Source of the DNA: Gammaproteobacteria bacterium UBA3498
GTDB taxonomy: Bacteria; Pseudomonadota; Gammaproteobacteria; Pseudomonadales; Pseudohongiellaceae
Direction: 5' to 3'
DNA length: 41,305 bases
Assembly (NCBI GenBank): GCA_002377605.1
Contig: DFQD01000047.1
Location: forward strand, 1 to 41,305
The notes under the pieces are model-generated. The model made no database searches, was not told the origin of the DNA, and saw only the letters and a program-made list of their open reading frames with translations. The first letter of the stretch is position 1; each line of letters begins with the position of its first letter. A program made the translations under genes and the position numbers. Below, one piece after another: positions 34,059 to 41,305 of the stretch.

Positions 34059-35441
34059 ATGAAACTTTTTCAAAAAAGTAGTCGCGCGTTAACTGGGATT
34101 TTGGCTTTTTCAGTTTTCTCCTTTTATTCTATTAATTCTTTTGGGCAATTCGATACTGCACCTACTTATTACGATGGAGTCCGTGATGCCTTAATTCGAA
34201 ATTGTGCTGAATGTCATCGGGATGATGCGCCTAATCTAGGTGGAATAAGTGCACCATTTTCTGTTTTTTCCTACGAACAAGCTAAAGTTTGGGCGCCAGT
34301 AATCGCGCTGCGGTTAAAAGATGGTTCTATGCCGCCCTGGGGGGCTCATCGCCAGCATCAAGGCACTTTTAAAAATGAACGCTATATTTCTGATTTTGAT
34401 AAAGCATTAATAATTAACTGGGTAGAAAGAGGTGCTTTAGAGGGCGATGCTTTAGCGCGCACAGCGCACCAAGAATTGGAAGCCGTTGCGAGCAATGTGC
34501 CATCGCAAGCCTCTGATGGCTCGCTCTGGTGGATGGGTGTGCCCGACGCTCTTGTCGCTTTTCCTGAACCAATAGAAGTTTGTGAAGAAGCGAGTGACTG
34601 GCAGCCGACGATTCGTATGGAGCTTGCGGATGGCGATTTAAGTCAGCCACGTTGGGTGAAAGCAACAGAAATCCGTCCAGGCAGTTCCACTATGCATCAC
34701 TCCGTGTCGAATTATCTTGGTGTGGCGGTTCCTGGAAGAGGGCCTCAAGTTTATCCAGACGGTTGGGGGTTCCTTCTTCCTGCTGATCCGTTCATTTCCA
34801 TCAATATGCACTATGCCAAAGATGCAGGACCGGGAACTGCGGTAGAAGATAATACTGCTGGGGGCTTTTTATTTTATGAGCCCGGGGACATTATCGACTA
34901 CGTCGTTGAAAATACGATTCCAATGAATACTGATATCGTAATTCCGCCTGGCGATCCTAATTATATGGCGACACATGAGCACGTTATAGAGGATGATATT
35001 CTTCTTTTGGCACTAGCACCTCACGCACATTATCGAGGTAAGGCTGTTAAGCTTGAATTGGAATTGCCAGGAGTAGATGAAATAGAAACATTGCTCTGGG
35101 TGCCAGATTACGATTTTAATTGGCAATTTCATTACGAATACCATGAGCCAAGATTTGTTCCTGCTGGTGCTAAATTATATGTGACCTGGTGGTTCGATAA
35201 CTCTATAGATAATCCAGCTAACCCTGACTCAACTGCTGAAGTGCGATACGGCCCACGCTCTGTAGATGAAATGATGAATGCTCGCTACTACTTTACCAAA
35301 GCACAACCTCAAGGAATTGTGGTGGGCGATGTAGTTCCAGAGAGTCTCATTGCTAACGCTAGCCGGCGTGAACAAAACGAGCGAAGCATGCTCGATCGCT
35401 GGGAAACAGATAATTTAAGCCAGCGCTGCAGATCTAACTAA
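34059..35441 (+). CDS. Exported heme-c protein with copper type II monooxygenase-like (PHM/DBM) ligands
   Basis: The 460-residue protein has a signal peptide (ILAFSVFSFYSINSFG, then QFD). An N-terminal heme-binding part has Cys49-Ala-Glu-Cys52-His53 and a possible axial Met91 in SMPPW. The larger C-terminal part shows the copper ligand pattern of peptidylglycine/dopamine monooxygenases: Met212-His213-His214, NMHY with His251, PHAH with His322 and His324, and DEMM with Met405, which aligns with the CuM methionine in the 'DEM' motif. These motifs are in the same order as in PHM. It is therefore probably a periplasmic copper oxygenase fed with electrons by its own heme. The substrate is not evident. 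It leads a three-gene operon with a TlpA-like thioredoxin (34-base gap). Confidence 0.8.
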   Translation: MKLFQKSSRALTGILAFSVFSFYSINSFGQFDTAPTYYDGVRDALIRNCAECHRDDAPNLGGISAPFSVFSYEQAKVWAPVIALRLKDGSMPPWGAHRQHQGTFKNERYISDFDKALIINWVERGALEGDALARTAHQELEAVASNVPSQASDGSLWWMGVPDALVAFPEPIEVCEEASDWQPTIRMELADGDLSQPRWVKATEIRPGSSTMHHSVSNYLGVAVPGRGPQVYPDGWGFLLPADPFISINMHYAKDAGPGTAVEDNTAGGFLFYEPGDIIDYVVENTIPMNTDIVIPPGDPNYMATHEHVIEDDILLLALAPHAHYRGKAVKLELELPGVDEIETLLWVPDYDFNWQFHYEYHEPRFVPAGAKLYVTWWFDNSIDNPANPDSTAEVRYGPRSVDEMMNARYYFTKAQPQGIVVGDVVPESLIANASRREQNERSMLDRWETDNLSQRCRSN

Positions 35442-35475
35442 ACTCCAACTCAACTGTATTACGTTGCATTAAACT

Positions 35476-35895
35476 ATGTTTGGCAAACTTACAAAAATTT
35501 TCCTGCTGGTATTGCTGTCTGTTTCTATTGGCAATGCTGAAGAGGGTAATTGGCGCATCGTAAATTACTGGTCGGAATGGTGCGCTCCTTGTCGTATCGA
35601 GATCCCTATGTTCAACTCCTTAAGTGAGGAGCTGGCTGATAAAAATATTAGTATCGTTGGCGTAAACTTCGATGAAGATCCTAGGGAGATTACCTTAGAA
35701 ATAGCTGAAGAGCTTGGAGTTAGTTTTCCAACGCTGACAATGGCGCAGGTAGGAGAATTAGCACTGCGTCCGCCAGATGTAATGCCTACCACTTACATAT
35801 TGACTCCTGAGAATGAAGTTGTAACTAAGTTAATTGGGATGCAGAAGAAAGAAGACATCCTCAAGGAACTGGTAAAACTAGGAATTGAAAACTAA
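35476..35895 (+). CDS. TlpA-like periplasmic thioredoxin
   Basis: The 139-residue protein has a signal peptide (KIFLLVLLSVSIGNA) and a thioredoxin fold. Trp35-Cys36-Ala-Pro-Cys39 is the redox site (WSEWCAPCR), DEDPREI in the region after the second strand and the cis-proline at MPTTY (Pro104) follow. It is shorter than many TlpA/ResA proteins but has all core strands. Reducing thioredoxins of this type keep cysteines of cytochromes or copper sites reduced. Its place between a heme/copper protein and a propeller with a CxCC cluster suggests that it serves these two partners (inference). Confidence 0.87.
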   Translation: MFGKLTKIFLLVLLSVSIGNAEEGNWRIVNYWSEWCAPCRIEIPMFNSLSEELADKNISIVGVNFDEDPREITLEIAEELGVSFPTLTMAQVGELALRPPDVMPTTYILTPENEVVTKLIGMQKKEDILKELVKLGIEN

Positions 35896-35904
35896 TTAAA
35901 TTAG

Positions 35905-37116
35905 ATGAAGACTGAAAATTTACAATTCTTATTAATTTTTATTGCTGTGTTCGTTAGCAATGGCCTTATTGCTGCACCGCAAGAATTAAGTGAAGGTTCA
36001 ATTGAATATTTTGTTTCACCTGCTCCTAAAAACAGTGCTCTGTCTCGAGTAGTTAGTGATAAATCGGGTCGAATCTATCTCTCCTGGGTTAGTCAGGAAG
36101 GTGACTTGGCGCGTTTCGAATATTCCGAACTCATGGGTAACGACTGGAGCAATCCTGAAACAATTAGTGAAGGCGATGATTGGTTCGTAAACTGGGCCGA
36201 TTTCCCAATGCTATCAGTGAACGCAGGGAATATGGCTGCGCTTTGGCTAAGGATGAGCGCAAAAGGTACTTACGACTACAACATAGAAGCGAGCTTTTTT
36301 GCGGCCGGTGCCCGTAATTGGAGCGAAGCCCGAATTATTCACAACGATGGCGTAAACGCTGAGCATGGCTTTGTTTCCATGCTTCCAATGGGTGGTGGTA
36401 GCACAATGTTTACCTGGCTCGATGGTCGCAATACCAAGCTGGAAGATGGTTATGGAGAAATGACTTTGCGTGCCGGAGTCTTTGACGCAACAGGTAACAA
36501 ATTGAACGAATGGGAATTGGATCATCGGGTTTGCGATTGCTGTCAAACCAGTTCTGCGTTAACTGCCAAGGGCCCAATCGTTGTATATCGTGATCGTAGC
36601 GAAAATGAAATCCGCGATACATCTGTGATTCGTCATATCAATGGCAAATGGACTGAGCCGGAATCAATTCACAATGACAATTGGCAAATATCTGGCTGCC
36701 CAGTCAATGGCCCGTCTGTTTCCGCCAATGAAGAACAAGTTGCAGTTGCCTGGTTCACAGCTAAGGACGACACACCAAAAGTGCAACTCGCATTGTCTGC
36801 AGACAGTGGTGATAGCTTTTCATCTCCAATCGTAGTTGCAAGTCTGAAAACTAATGGCCGGGTTGGTACTGCGATCTTGGATAGTGGCGAGATTGTTGTT
36901 AGTTGGATGGATACAACAGAAGCAGATGCAGTAATTATGCTTTCTTTGTTCAGTGCAGAAGGTAAGCTACTTGATAATTATAAAGTGGCAAAATCCAGCG
37001 CTTCTCGACGGAGTGGATTTCCAATTATTGAAGAAGTAGGGAATTCAGTTTATGTCTCCTGGACAGACATAAGCAGCGTATCTCAAGTAAAAGTAGCTCG
37101 GCTGGTATTTGAATAA
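35905..37116 (+). CDS. Exported sialidase-like beta-propeller with CxCC cysteine cluster
   Basis: The 403-residue protein starts nine bases after the thioredoxin stop. A signal peptide covers about residues 1-24 (FLLIFIAVFVSNGLIAA). The body has repeated propeller strands: RIYLSWVSQEGDLARFEYSE, SMLPMGGGSTMFTWLDGR, GEIVVSWMDTTEADAV, and an exact Asp-box S298-A-D-S-G-D-S-F305 (SxDxGxxF). In the centre lies HRVCDCCQTSSA with Cys210, Cys212, Cys213, and later ISGCPVNGP with Cys265. The clustered cysteines could bind copper or heme, or be the target of the adjacent thioredoxin. Sialidase catalytic arginines are not obvious, so enzymatic sialidase activity is doubtful. Convergent with the lipoprotein gene, three bases apart. 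Confidence 0.78.
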   Translation: MKTENLQFLLIFIAVFVSNGLIAAPQELSEGSIEYFVSPAPKNSALSRVVSDKSGRIYLSWVSQEGDLARFEYSELMGNDWSNPETISEGDDWFVNWADFPMLSVNAGNMAALWLRMSAKGTYDYNIEASFFAAGARNWSEARIIHNDGVNAEHGFVSMLPMGGGSTMFTWLDGRNTKLEDGYGEMTLRAGVFDATGNKLNEWELDHRVCDCCQTSSALTAKGPIVVYRDRSENEIRDTSVIRHINGKWTEPESIHNDNWQISGCPVNGPSVSANEEQVAVAWFTAKDDTPKVQLALSADSGDSFSSPIVVASLKTNGRVGTAILDSGEIVVSWMDTTEADAVIMLSLFSAEGKLLDNYKVAKSSASRRSGFPIIEEVGNSVYVSWTDISSVSQVKVARLVFE

Positions 37117-37119
37117 AAG

Positions 37120-37596
37120 CTATCGATAGCCTTCACTGAGTTGAATAGTAGCTGAAGGAATTTCTCTAAAATCCATAGTGTAAAAATAAGGACGACTCAG
37201 AATTTGGAGTGAGTAGAATTTGTTATGGTAGCTAAACTCAATATATGGCTGTTCATCCATTAAGAAGCTAATTCCATTTTCTCTAACCACTGTTGTTGCT
37301 TTACCCCCTGATCTTTTGCTTGCGCTAAATCTTATTTCTTCTATATTTTCGCCACCAAAAAGTAAATAATCATCTGTGTTATTCACATAAAGCTTTCCAT
37401 CAAGAATTGGCTGATCAGTCAAATAAGGTGGGTCGCCGCGATAGATAATTCTTTCACTGGCGATCTGATTAGAAGATGATGTATTGTCTCCAGCAACAAT
37501 GCCTTCCAACCGCTGCTGAATTTCTTCATTACTTTCTTTACAGGCCCCTAATGACAATGTAGTAGCGGCAATTAATAACAATGCAATTACTTTCAT
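37120..37596 (-). CDS. Lipoprotein of unknown function
   Basis: The protein has 158 residues from ATG 37596 (a TTG at 37623 would extend it by nine residues). The signal ends in lipobox LGAC (Cys19): VIALLLIAATTLSLGAC. The mature protein begins with a charged helical part (KESNEEIQQRLEGIV) and then a beta-rich domain containing RIIYRGDPPYLTDQPILDGKL, DDYLLFGGENIEEIRFSASK and PYIEFSYHNKFYSL. I do not recognise the family. The gene is the last of a minus-strand series after the FAD oxidoreductase (72-base gap). Confidence 0.68.
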   Translation of the reverse strand: MKVIALLLIAATTLSLGACKESNEEIQQRLEGIVAGDNTSSSNQIASERIIYRGDPPYLTDQPILDGKLYVNNTDDYLLFGGENIEEIRFSASKRSGGKATTVVRENGISFLMDEQPYIEFSYHNKFYSLQILSRPYFYTMDFREIPSATIQLSEGYR

Positions 37597-37668
37597 TGAA
37601 TTAAGAATAGGAGTATTGAGCAAGGAAAATACATAAGATAACGATTACAACCCTGTCATATTTGGTTT

Positions 37669-38967
37669 CTAGGTTTCTGTAACACACCTGGCAGGATCAG
37701 ACTCACCCAGTACAGGATTCATGTTGCTGGAGTGAATATAATCTGCCGCCAATTTTCCCGCCATCGGTCCACGCCCAAAACCAGACGAAGCCAAGCCAGA
37801 GACAATAAATAGATTATCCCGTACCGGGATCTTGCCAATAATAGGGGAGCCATCTAAAGAGAAGGGCATTAGTCCTGCCCAGGTCCGGGCTATCGGAAGA
37901 CTAGCCACTAGAGGAATGACTTCTGCCGCGTGTTGTCGGTTTACTTCAATGCCGGATCGATTTGGAGTCTTGTCATAACCAAGACTTTCACGATCGCCAC
38001 CAAAGATAATTTCACCATTCATGCGTTGGCGGCCATAAAGGTGGCGTGTCATGCGTCTGCCATTTTTGTGGGTCAAATTTGGAGGAGTAACTTCGTCGGC
38101 ACCGTTGTCTTTACTCCAGGCGTAGCTGGACACTGTGGAACCGATTGTATGCAGTACCCGTGCAGGTAAACTTTCAGTTGCCCACATTTGCCCGCGTATA
38201 GGAACGATTGGAATTTTAAGCCCAAGCATTTCTCCAATAGGGCCGCACCAGGCGCCAGTTGCCAGCACTAAAGACTGGCAACGAAATTCCGCGGATTCCG
38301 TTTGTACCGAATATCCACCAGCACTCAATGGAGACATAGAAACAACATTGTGTCCCGTGTTAATAGTTGCCCCTGCAACTTGAGCAGCATGAGCAAACGC
38401 TTGAGTAGATTTAACCGGATCGGCTTGGCCGCGTTCTGGGCGATACATATAGCCCGGTAACGATCCATTTGATTCCGGTTCGATTGCTCTCGCTTCTCTG
38501 GATGAAAGCAACTCGATTTGGTAACCGTTGTTACGCTGAGCGGCAACATCATCCTGGTAATACTCGTATTGCTCATCTGTATGAATTGCGGTGAGAGTGC
38601 CGGAGAGCCGAAATTCCATGTCGTAACCGAGATCAATCTGCATGCGCTTAAAGATCTCGACACTGCCCGCGGTCAAATAAGAAAGAAGATTCGGATTATT
38701 CCCCCAGCCCGAACCACCAAGACCGCCCATGTTCTGACCAGATGCCTCTGATGCTATTTCACCGCGTTCTAATAAAAGAACATCGCGGCCTTGTTCTGCT
38801 AAATGGAATGCAGTGGAAGACCCGGCAATACCTCCTCCGATAATAAGAATGTCTGTCTCATTGCCTGTCTGTGCTGTAAGTTGCCCTGGCAAGGCATTTG
38901 CTGCAGCCAGAGTTCCTAATCCAGCAATTAATCGGCGTCGATCAGTGTTATGTTTTTTATCTGCCAT
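37669..38967 (-). CDS. Tat-exported FAD-dependent (DAO-type) oxidoreductase
   Basis: The 432-residue protein has an RRR twin-arginine signal (NTDRRRLIAGLGTLAAANALPG). The FAD fold starts at ILIIGGGIAGSSTAFHLAEQG (40-60) with a GxGxxG motif at 44-49 (GGGIAG) and LLLERG as the ribose-binding acidic end. Further DAO (PF01266) blocks: SLVLATGAWCGPIGEMLG, RGQMWATESLP, and TWAGLMPFSLDGSPIIG with VSGLASSGFGRGPMAGKLAA near the C-terminus. It is in the glycine/sarcosine/D-amino acid oxidase superfamily and probably oxidises an amine or amino acid in the periplasm. It begins 12 bases downstream of the PBP4-like gene, so the two are likely in one operon. Confidence 0.86.
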   Translation of the reverse strand: MADKKHNTDRRRLIAGLGTLAAANALPGQLTAQTGNETDILIIGGGIAGSSTAFHLAEQGRDVLLLERGEIASEASGQNMGGLGGSGWGNNPNLLSYLTAGSVEIFKRMQIDLGYDMEFRLSGTLTAIHTDEQYEYYQDDVAAQRNNGYQIELLSSREARAIEPESNGSLPGYMYRPERGQADPVKSTQAFAHAAQVAGATINTGHNVVSMSPLSAGGYSVQTESAEFRCQSLVLATGAWCGPIGEMLGLKIPIVPIRGQMWATESLPARVLHTIGSTVSSYAWSKDNGADEVTPPNLTHKNGRRMTRHLYGRQRMNGEIIFGGDRESLGYDKTPNRSGIEVNRQHAAEVIPLVASLPIARTWAGLMPFSLDGSPIIGKIPVRDNLFIVSGLASSGFGRGPMAGKLAADYIHSSNMNPVLGESDPARCVTET

Positions 38968-38979
38968 AGTATTCTTGCT

Positions 38980-40194
38980 CTATATTGACCTATGCAGAAA
39001 CTGCAAGATCTCATCGCGGTTGTTAACACTCTGATTGGTCAGAATAACATAAGGATACAGGCCTTCGGGTCTTTGGATATAGCCTGAGAAATTGTAAACA
39101 CCGGTCAAGGTTCCGCTCTTGCGCAGCGCCCCGTTTACCTCAGGCAACAAATCTGCATAAGGTCTAAAGGCTTCCATTATCTGCATCATGCCACGAGCAG
39201 TGATGCGTTGCTGCCGAGAAAGGCCTGAGCCCTCCAGCATTAATAGTGATTGTGGATTAATGCCAACTCCATTTCCATAAATCTCTGTCAATTGTTGATG
39301 CAAAACTTCGCGTGCGGATTCTGACGTGGCGGGATAGCCTCTATTTTGCGCCCCCAGAGCAAGAAAGAGTTGATTGGCTATAAAGTTGTTAGAGAAGCGA
39401 AGCATGCCAGCCAAGATTTCTCGCAATGAGCGCGAGTTGAAATGCTCATAATAAAGATTCCATTCTTCGGAAAGCGCTTCATGATAAAAATCAGAGTCTA
39501 ATATTGTGATACCTGACTCTTTTAAAAAAAAGTTAAATAGTTGTTGTGCTTGTCTTAGCCCGTCCTCAGGTTCACTACCTAAATTGATGCGCTGTGATTC
39601 CCCAGCTGAAAGTTGTGCGCCGAATTCTAGAGCTAGTGGTGTTAATGGGGTTTGTTCTTCGCCTGATATTAAATTGCCACTAGCATTCCACGCCAAATTA
39701 ACCGTATTAAAGTTTACAGCTAAGGCAGAATTGCGAGCGGCATAGGGGTCATCTACATTTAGCTCTAACGGGAGGTCTCCACTTTCGAAAGCGGAGTCGT
39801 CCAAAACCAGGCGCCGAACATCGGATAGACCACGCTGAGATAACACTTCAGCGATGGTTGCAATTTCTTCCGAAACTAAAAATGGATCGCCCAAGCCGCG
39901 AATTAAGAGATCGTCTGATTCATTACGATAAAAATGTGTTTCGAATTGAAAATCCTCCCCTAAGACATTTAATGCTACTTGAGCTAAGGGGATCTTAACT
40001 AAAGAAGCAGGAATTAAAGAGTTTTCAGGATTCAGGCTTGCTATTACTTCCCCGCTAGGAGAATGAAACAGGACACCACCATCACCAGCCAATTCTTCTA
40101 GTTGGTTTTGCGAGAAAGCAGAAGGTGCAAGCAAGCAGCCAACTAGTAAAAGAAACCGTGAATAGATATGCAGTGAATTGATGATGGGCTTCAT
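38980..40194 (-). CDS. Compact PBP4-like D-Ala-D-Ala carboxypeptidase (peptidase S13)
   Basis: This 404-residue exported protein (signal to about AFSQ, residues 1-28) has the S13 active-site layout: Ser64-Leu-Val-Lys67 in IPASLVK, Ser268-Asn-Asn270 in RFSNNFIANQL, and Lys359-Ser-Gly-Thr in RKSGTLTGV. The blocks LLIRGLGDP, YAARNSALAVNFNTVNL and LEGSGLSRQQRITARGMMQIM are typical of DacB/PBP4. It is shorter than E. coli PBP4 (about 477), so the inserted domains are reduced, and KTG is KSG. It cleaves peptidoglycan stem peptides in the periplasm. The gene lies 28 bases downstream of the partial PQQ dehydrogenase. Confidence 0.84.
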   Translation of the reverse strand: MKPIINSLHIYSRFLLLVGCLLAPSAFSQNQLEELAGDGGVLFHSPSGEVIASLNPENSLIPASLVKIPLAQVALNVLGEDFQFETHFYRNESDDLLIRGLGDPFLVSEEIATIAEVLSQRGLSDVRRLVLDDSAFESGDLPLELNVDDPYAARNSALAVNFNTVNLAWNASGNLISGEEQTPLTPLALEFGAQLSAGESQRINLGSEPEDGLRQAQQLFNFFLKESGITILDSDFYHEALSEEWNLYYEHFNSRSLREILAGMLRFSNNFIANQLFLALGAQNRGYPATSESAREVLHQQLTEIYGNGVGINPQSLLMLEGSGLSRQQRITARGMMQIMEAFRPYADLLPEVNGALRKSGTLTGVYNFSGYIQRPEGLYPYVILTNQSVNNRDEILQFLHRSI

Positions 40195-40222
40195 GGCTAC
40201 AATACTTTAGCCCTTCAGTTAA

Positions 40223-41305
40223 TTAAGGCAAGGCTAAAACGACCATTTCCGGTGGTGTGCCACGTACTGTAATGGCAATTTGCTGCTGGTTTTCGCTCAT
40301 GTAAGTTACTGGCGGGCCGATTGCCTGTGCCGGCAATGCTACTTCCGCTAATGTGGCTCCAGTTTGTTTGTCTCTAGCCACTAAAGGATATTCTCCTGAT
40401 TCATTTGCTGTGGTCTGTGCAGATATCAGCAACGTTTTTGTCACCAGAATCTGATCACGTCCGTTTCCAAGCGGCGGTAAATCCAAATCAGCTAGGGCAG
40501 GATGATTTCGCACGGTGGGTGCGCCAGCACCGTTGGCTACCTGCCATAGAATCTCGCCTTCATTTAAATCGATAGCAGTGATTCGACCATAAGGTGGTTT
40601 TGTCAGCGGCAAGCCGCTGGGCCTTAAATTCGTAGTGACGTTGCGTATGTAGTTGAGGGTTGCATCTCCAGCATCTGGAATTACTAGTCCGGAACGACTT
40701 GGTAATGTAGCCGACGGGATATAGATCACTCCAGTTTCAGGATCTACGCCAGCGCCATGCCAGTTTGCGCCGCCGGTGTAACCAGGGACATGAATCGTGC
40801 CAAAACTATTCTCAGTAGGCAGCGATGGTGGGGTAAACATTGGACCGTATCTATGCTGATCTAGCATCTCGATCGCTGCCGCGCGCAGCTCCGGAGTGAA
40901 ATCGATCAAGTCATTTTCGGTCAAACTCTGCCGTTCAAAAGGCGGTGGCTTTGTTGGATATGGTTGTGTGGGTGATGCTCTGTCACCAGGCACGTCGGTG
41001 GCAGGAACTGGCCGCTCTTCGATTGGCCATACGGGTTCACCAGTTATACGATTAAACACAAACACGAATCCGTGTTTCGTTACTTGAGCAACAGCTGGTA
41101 TTTTTTTGCCTTCTACTATTATGTCAACGAGGTTTGGTGCCGCTGGTGGATCGTAGTCCCAAAGATCATGATGCACCATTTGAAAATGCCAGAGTCTTTC
41201 GCCACTACTGGCATCAAGTGCAACCAGACTGTTGGCGAAGAGGTTATCTCCGAGTCTATGCCCTCCATAGAAATCATTCGTTGGAGCACCTACAGGTAAA
41301 TAAAC
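40223..41305 (-). CDS. PQQ-dependent dehydrogenase, copy 3 (partial, N-terminus outside window)
   Basis: The open frame runs from the right edge (41305) to the stop at 40223, 360 codons without a start that is certain; the Met at 41179 is internal. It begins VYLPVGAPTNDFYGGHRLGDN, then SSGERLWHFQMVHHDLWDYDPPAAP, containing the catalytic-Asp region of the glucose dehydrogenase type (HHDLWD). FNRITGEPVWPIEERPV, TQPYPTKPPPFERQSLTENDLIDFTPELR and the C-terminal VARDKQTGATLAEVALPAQ match copies 1 and 2. No heme motif is seen in the part available. It precedes the PBP4-like gene by 28 bases on the same strand. Confidence 0.88.
   Translation of the reverse strand, partial: VYLPVGAPTNDFYGGHRLGDNLFANSLVALDASSGERLWHFQMVHHDLWDYDPPAAPNLVDIIVEGKKIPAVAQVTKHGFVFVFNRITGEPVWPIEERPVPATDVPGDRASPTQPYPTKPPPFERQSLTENDLIDFTPELRAAAIEMLDQHRYGPMFTPPSLPTENSFGTIHVPGYTGGANWHGAGVDPETGVIYIPSATLPSRSGLVIPDAGDATLNYIRNVTTNLRPSGLPLTKPPYGRITAIDLNEGEILWQVANGAGAPTVRNHPALADLDLPPLGNGRDQILVTKTLLISAQTTANESGEYPLVARDKQTGATLAEVALPAQAIGPPVTYMSENQQQIAITVRGTPPEMVVLALP

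Noticed and set aside
35905..37116. True sialidase
   Set aside because: An Asp-box and propeller strands are present, but the arginine triad and catalytic Tyr/Glu arrangement were not evident, and the cysteine cluster suggests another role.
37119..37130. Perfect palindrome GCTATCGATAGC at the convergent stops
   Set aside because: Most of it encodes the last codons of the lipoprotein gene, the loop would be very short, and one 12-base palindrome is not enough for a terminator or an operator call.

Overview
The window looks like chromosomal DNA of a Gram-negative, aerobic, heterotrophic gammaproteobacterium, probably marine. This placement is an inference from gene content: PQQ-dependent dehydrogenases, Tat-exported SoxC and DUF1552 proteins, lipoproteins, a DUF3604/PPIase/HupE locus, a YhhQ-type queuosine-precursor transporter and DsbB- and PBP4-like envelope proteins. 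Base composition by eye is moderate, slightly AT-rich. I see no rRNA, tRNA, CRISPR array, transposase, integrase or phage gene. About 36 protein genes fill the window with no gene-free stretch over 300 bases. Roughly two thirds of the products carry a Sec, Tat or lipoprotein signal. I recognise no DNA-binding regulator.

Layout. 1-3674 (minus): 5'-part of soxC (its 3' end runs off the left edge), then an APC permease placed just downstream of a class-III aminotransferase. 3772-12755 (mostly plus): DUF885 metallopeptidase-like protein, a minus-strand YhhQ-like transporter, DsbB-like membrane protein, serine hydrolase, DUF2272, DUF169, a small lipoprotein, a 340-aa secreted protein of unknown role and an isocitrate-lyase/PEP-mutase superfamily enzyme. 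12768-21888: CMD-family protein and VOC-family protein on either side of a palindromic divergent promoter, an arylsulfotransferase-like lipoprotein with a tiny coupled upstream ORF, a secreted CLRCH protein, an 862-aa Baeyer-Villiger-type monooxygenase fused to an HSL-family esterase, a family VIII-like serine hydrolase and a small secreted protein.

21894-27429 (minus) is a tight four-gene operon: unknown 403-aa exported protein, a short DUF1592/1588/1585 protein with CAGCH, a Tat-exported DUF1552 protein and a triple PF03640-like repeat protein. 27696-34025 holds two complete PQQ dehydrogenases (one per strand) flanking HupE/UreJ_2, a parvulin-type PPIase and the remnant of a DUF3604 gene whose interior has been deleted. 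34059-37116 (plus) is a three-gene operon: a heme-c protein carrying peptidylglycine-monooxygenase-like copper ligands, a TlpA-like thioredoxin and a cysteine-rich beta-propeller. The right end (minus) has a lipoprotein, a Tat-exported FAD oxidoreductase, a compact PBP4-like peptidase and the C-terminal part of a third PQQ dehydrogenase.

Taken together, the genes describe periplasmic oxidation of small organic molecules (alcohols, sugars, ketones, amines, sulfur compounds) with hydrolases for the products. The most noteworthy items are the monooxygenase-esterase fusion with an altered fingerprint motif, the copper/heme/thioredoxin/propeller operon, the DUF1592-DUF1552-PF03640 operon and the gutted DUF3604 gene.
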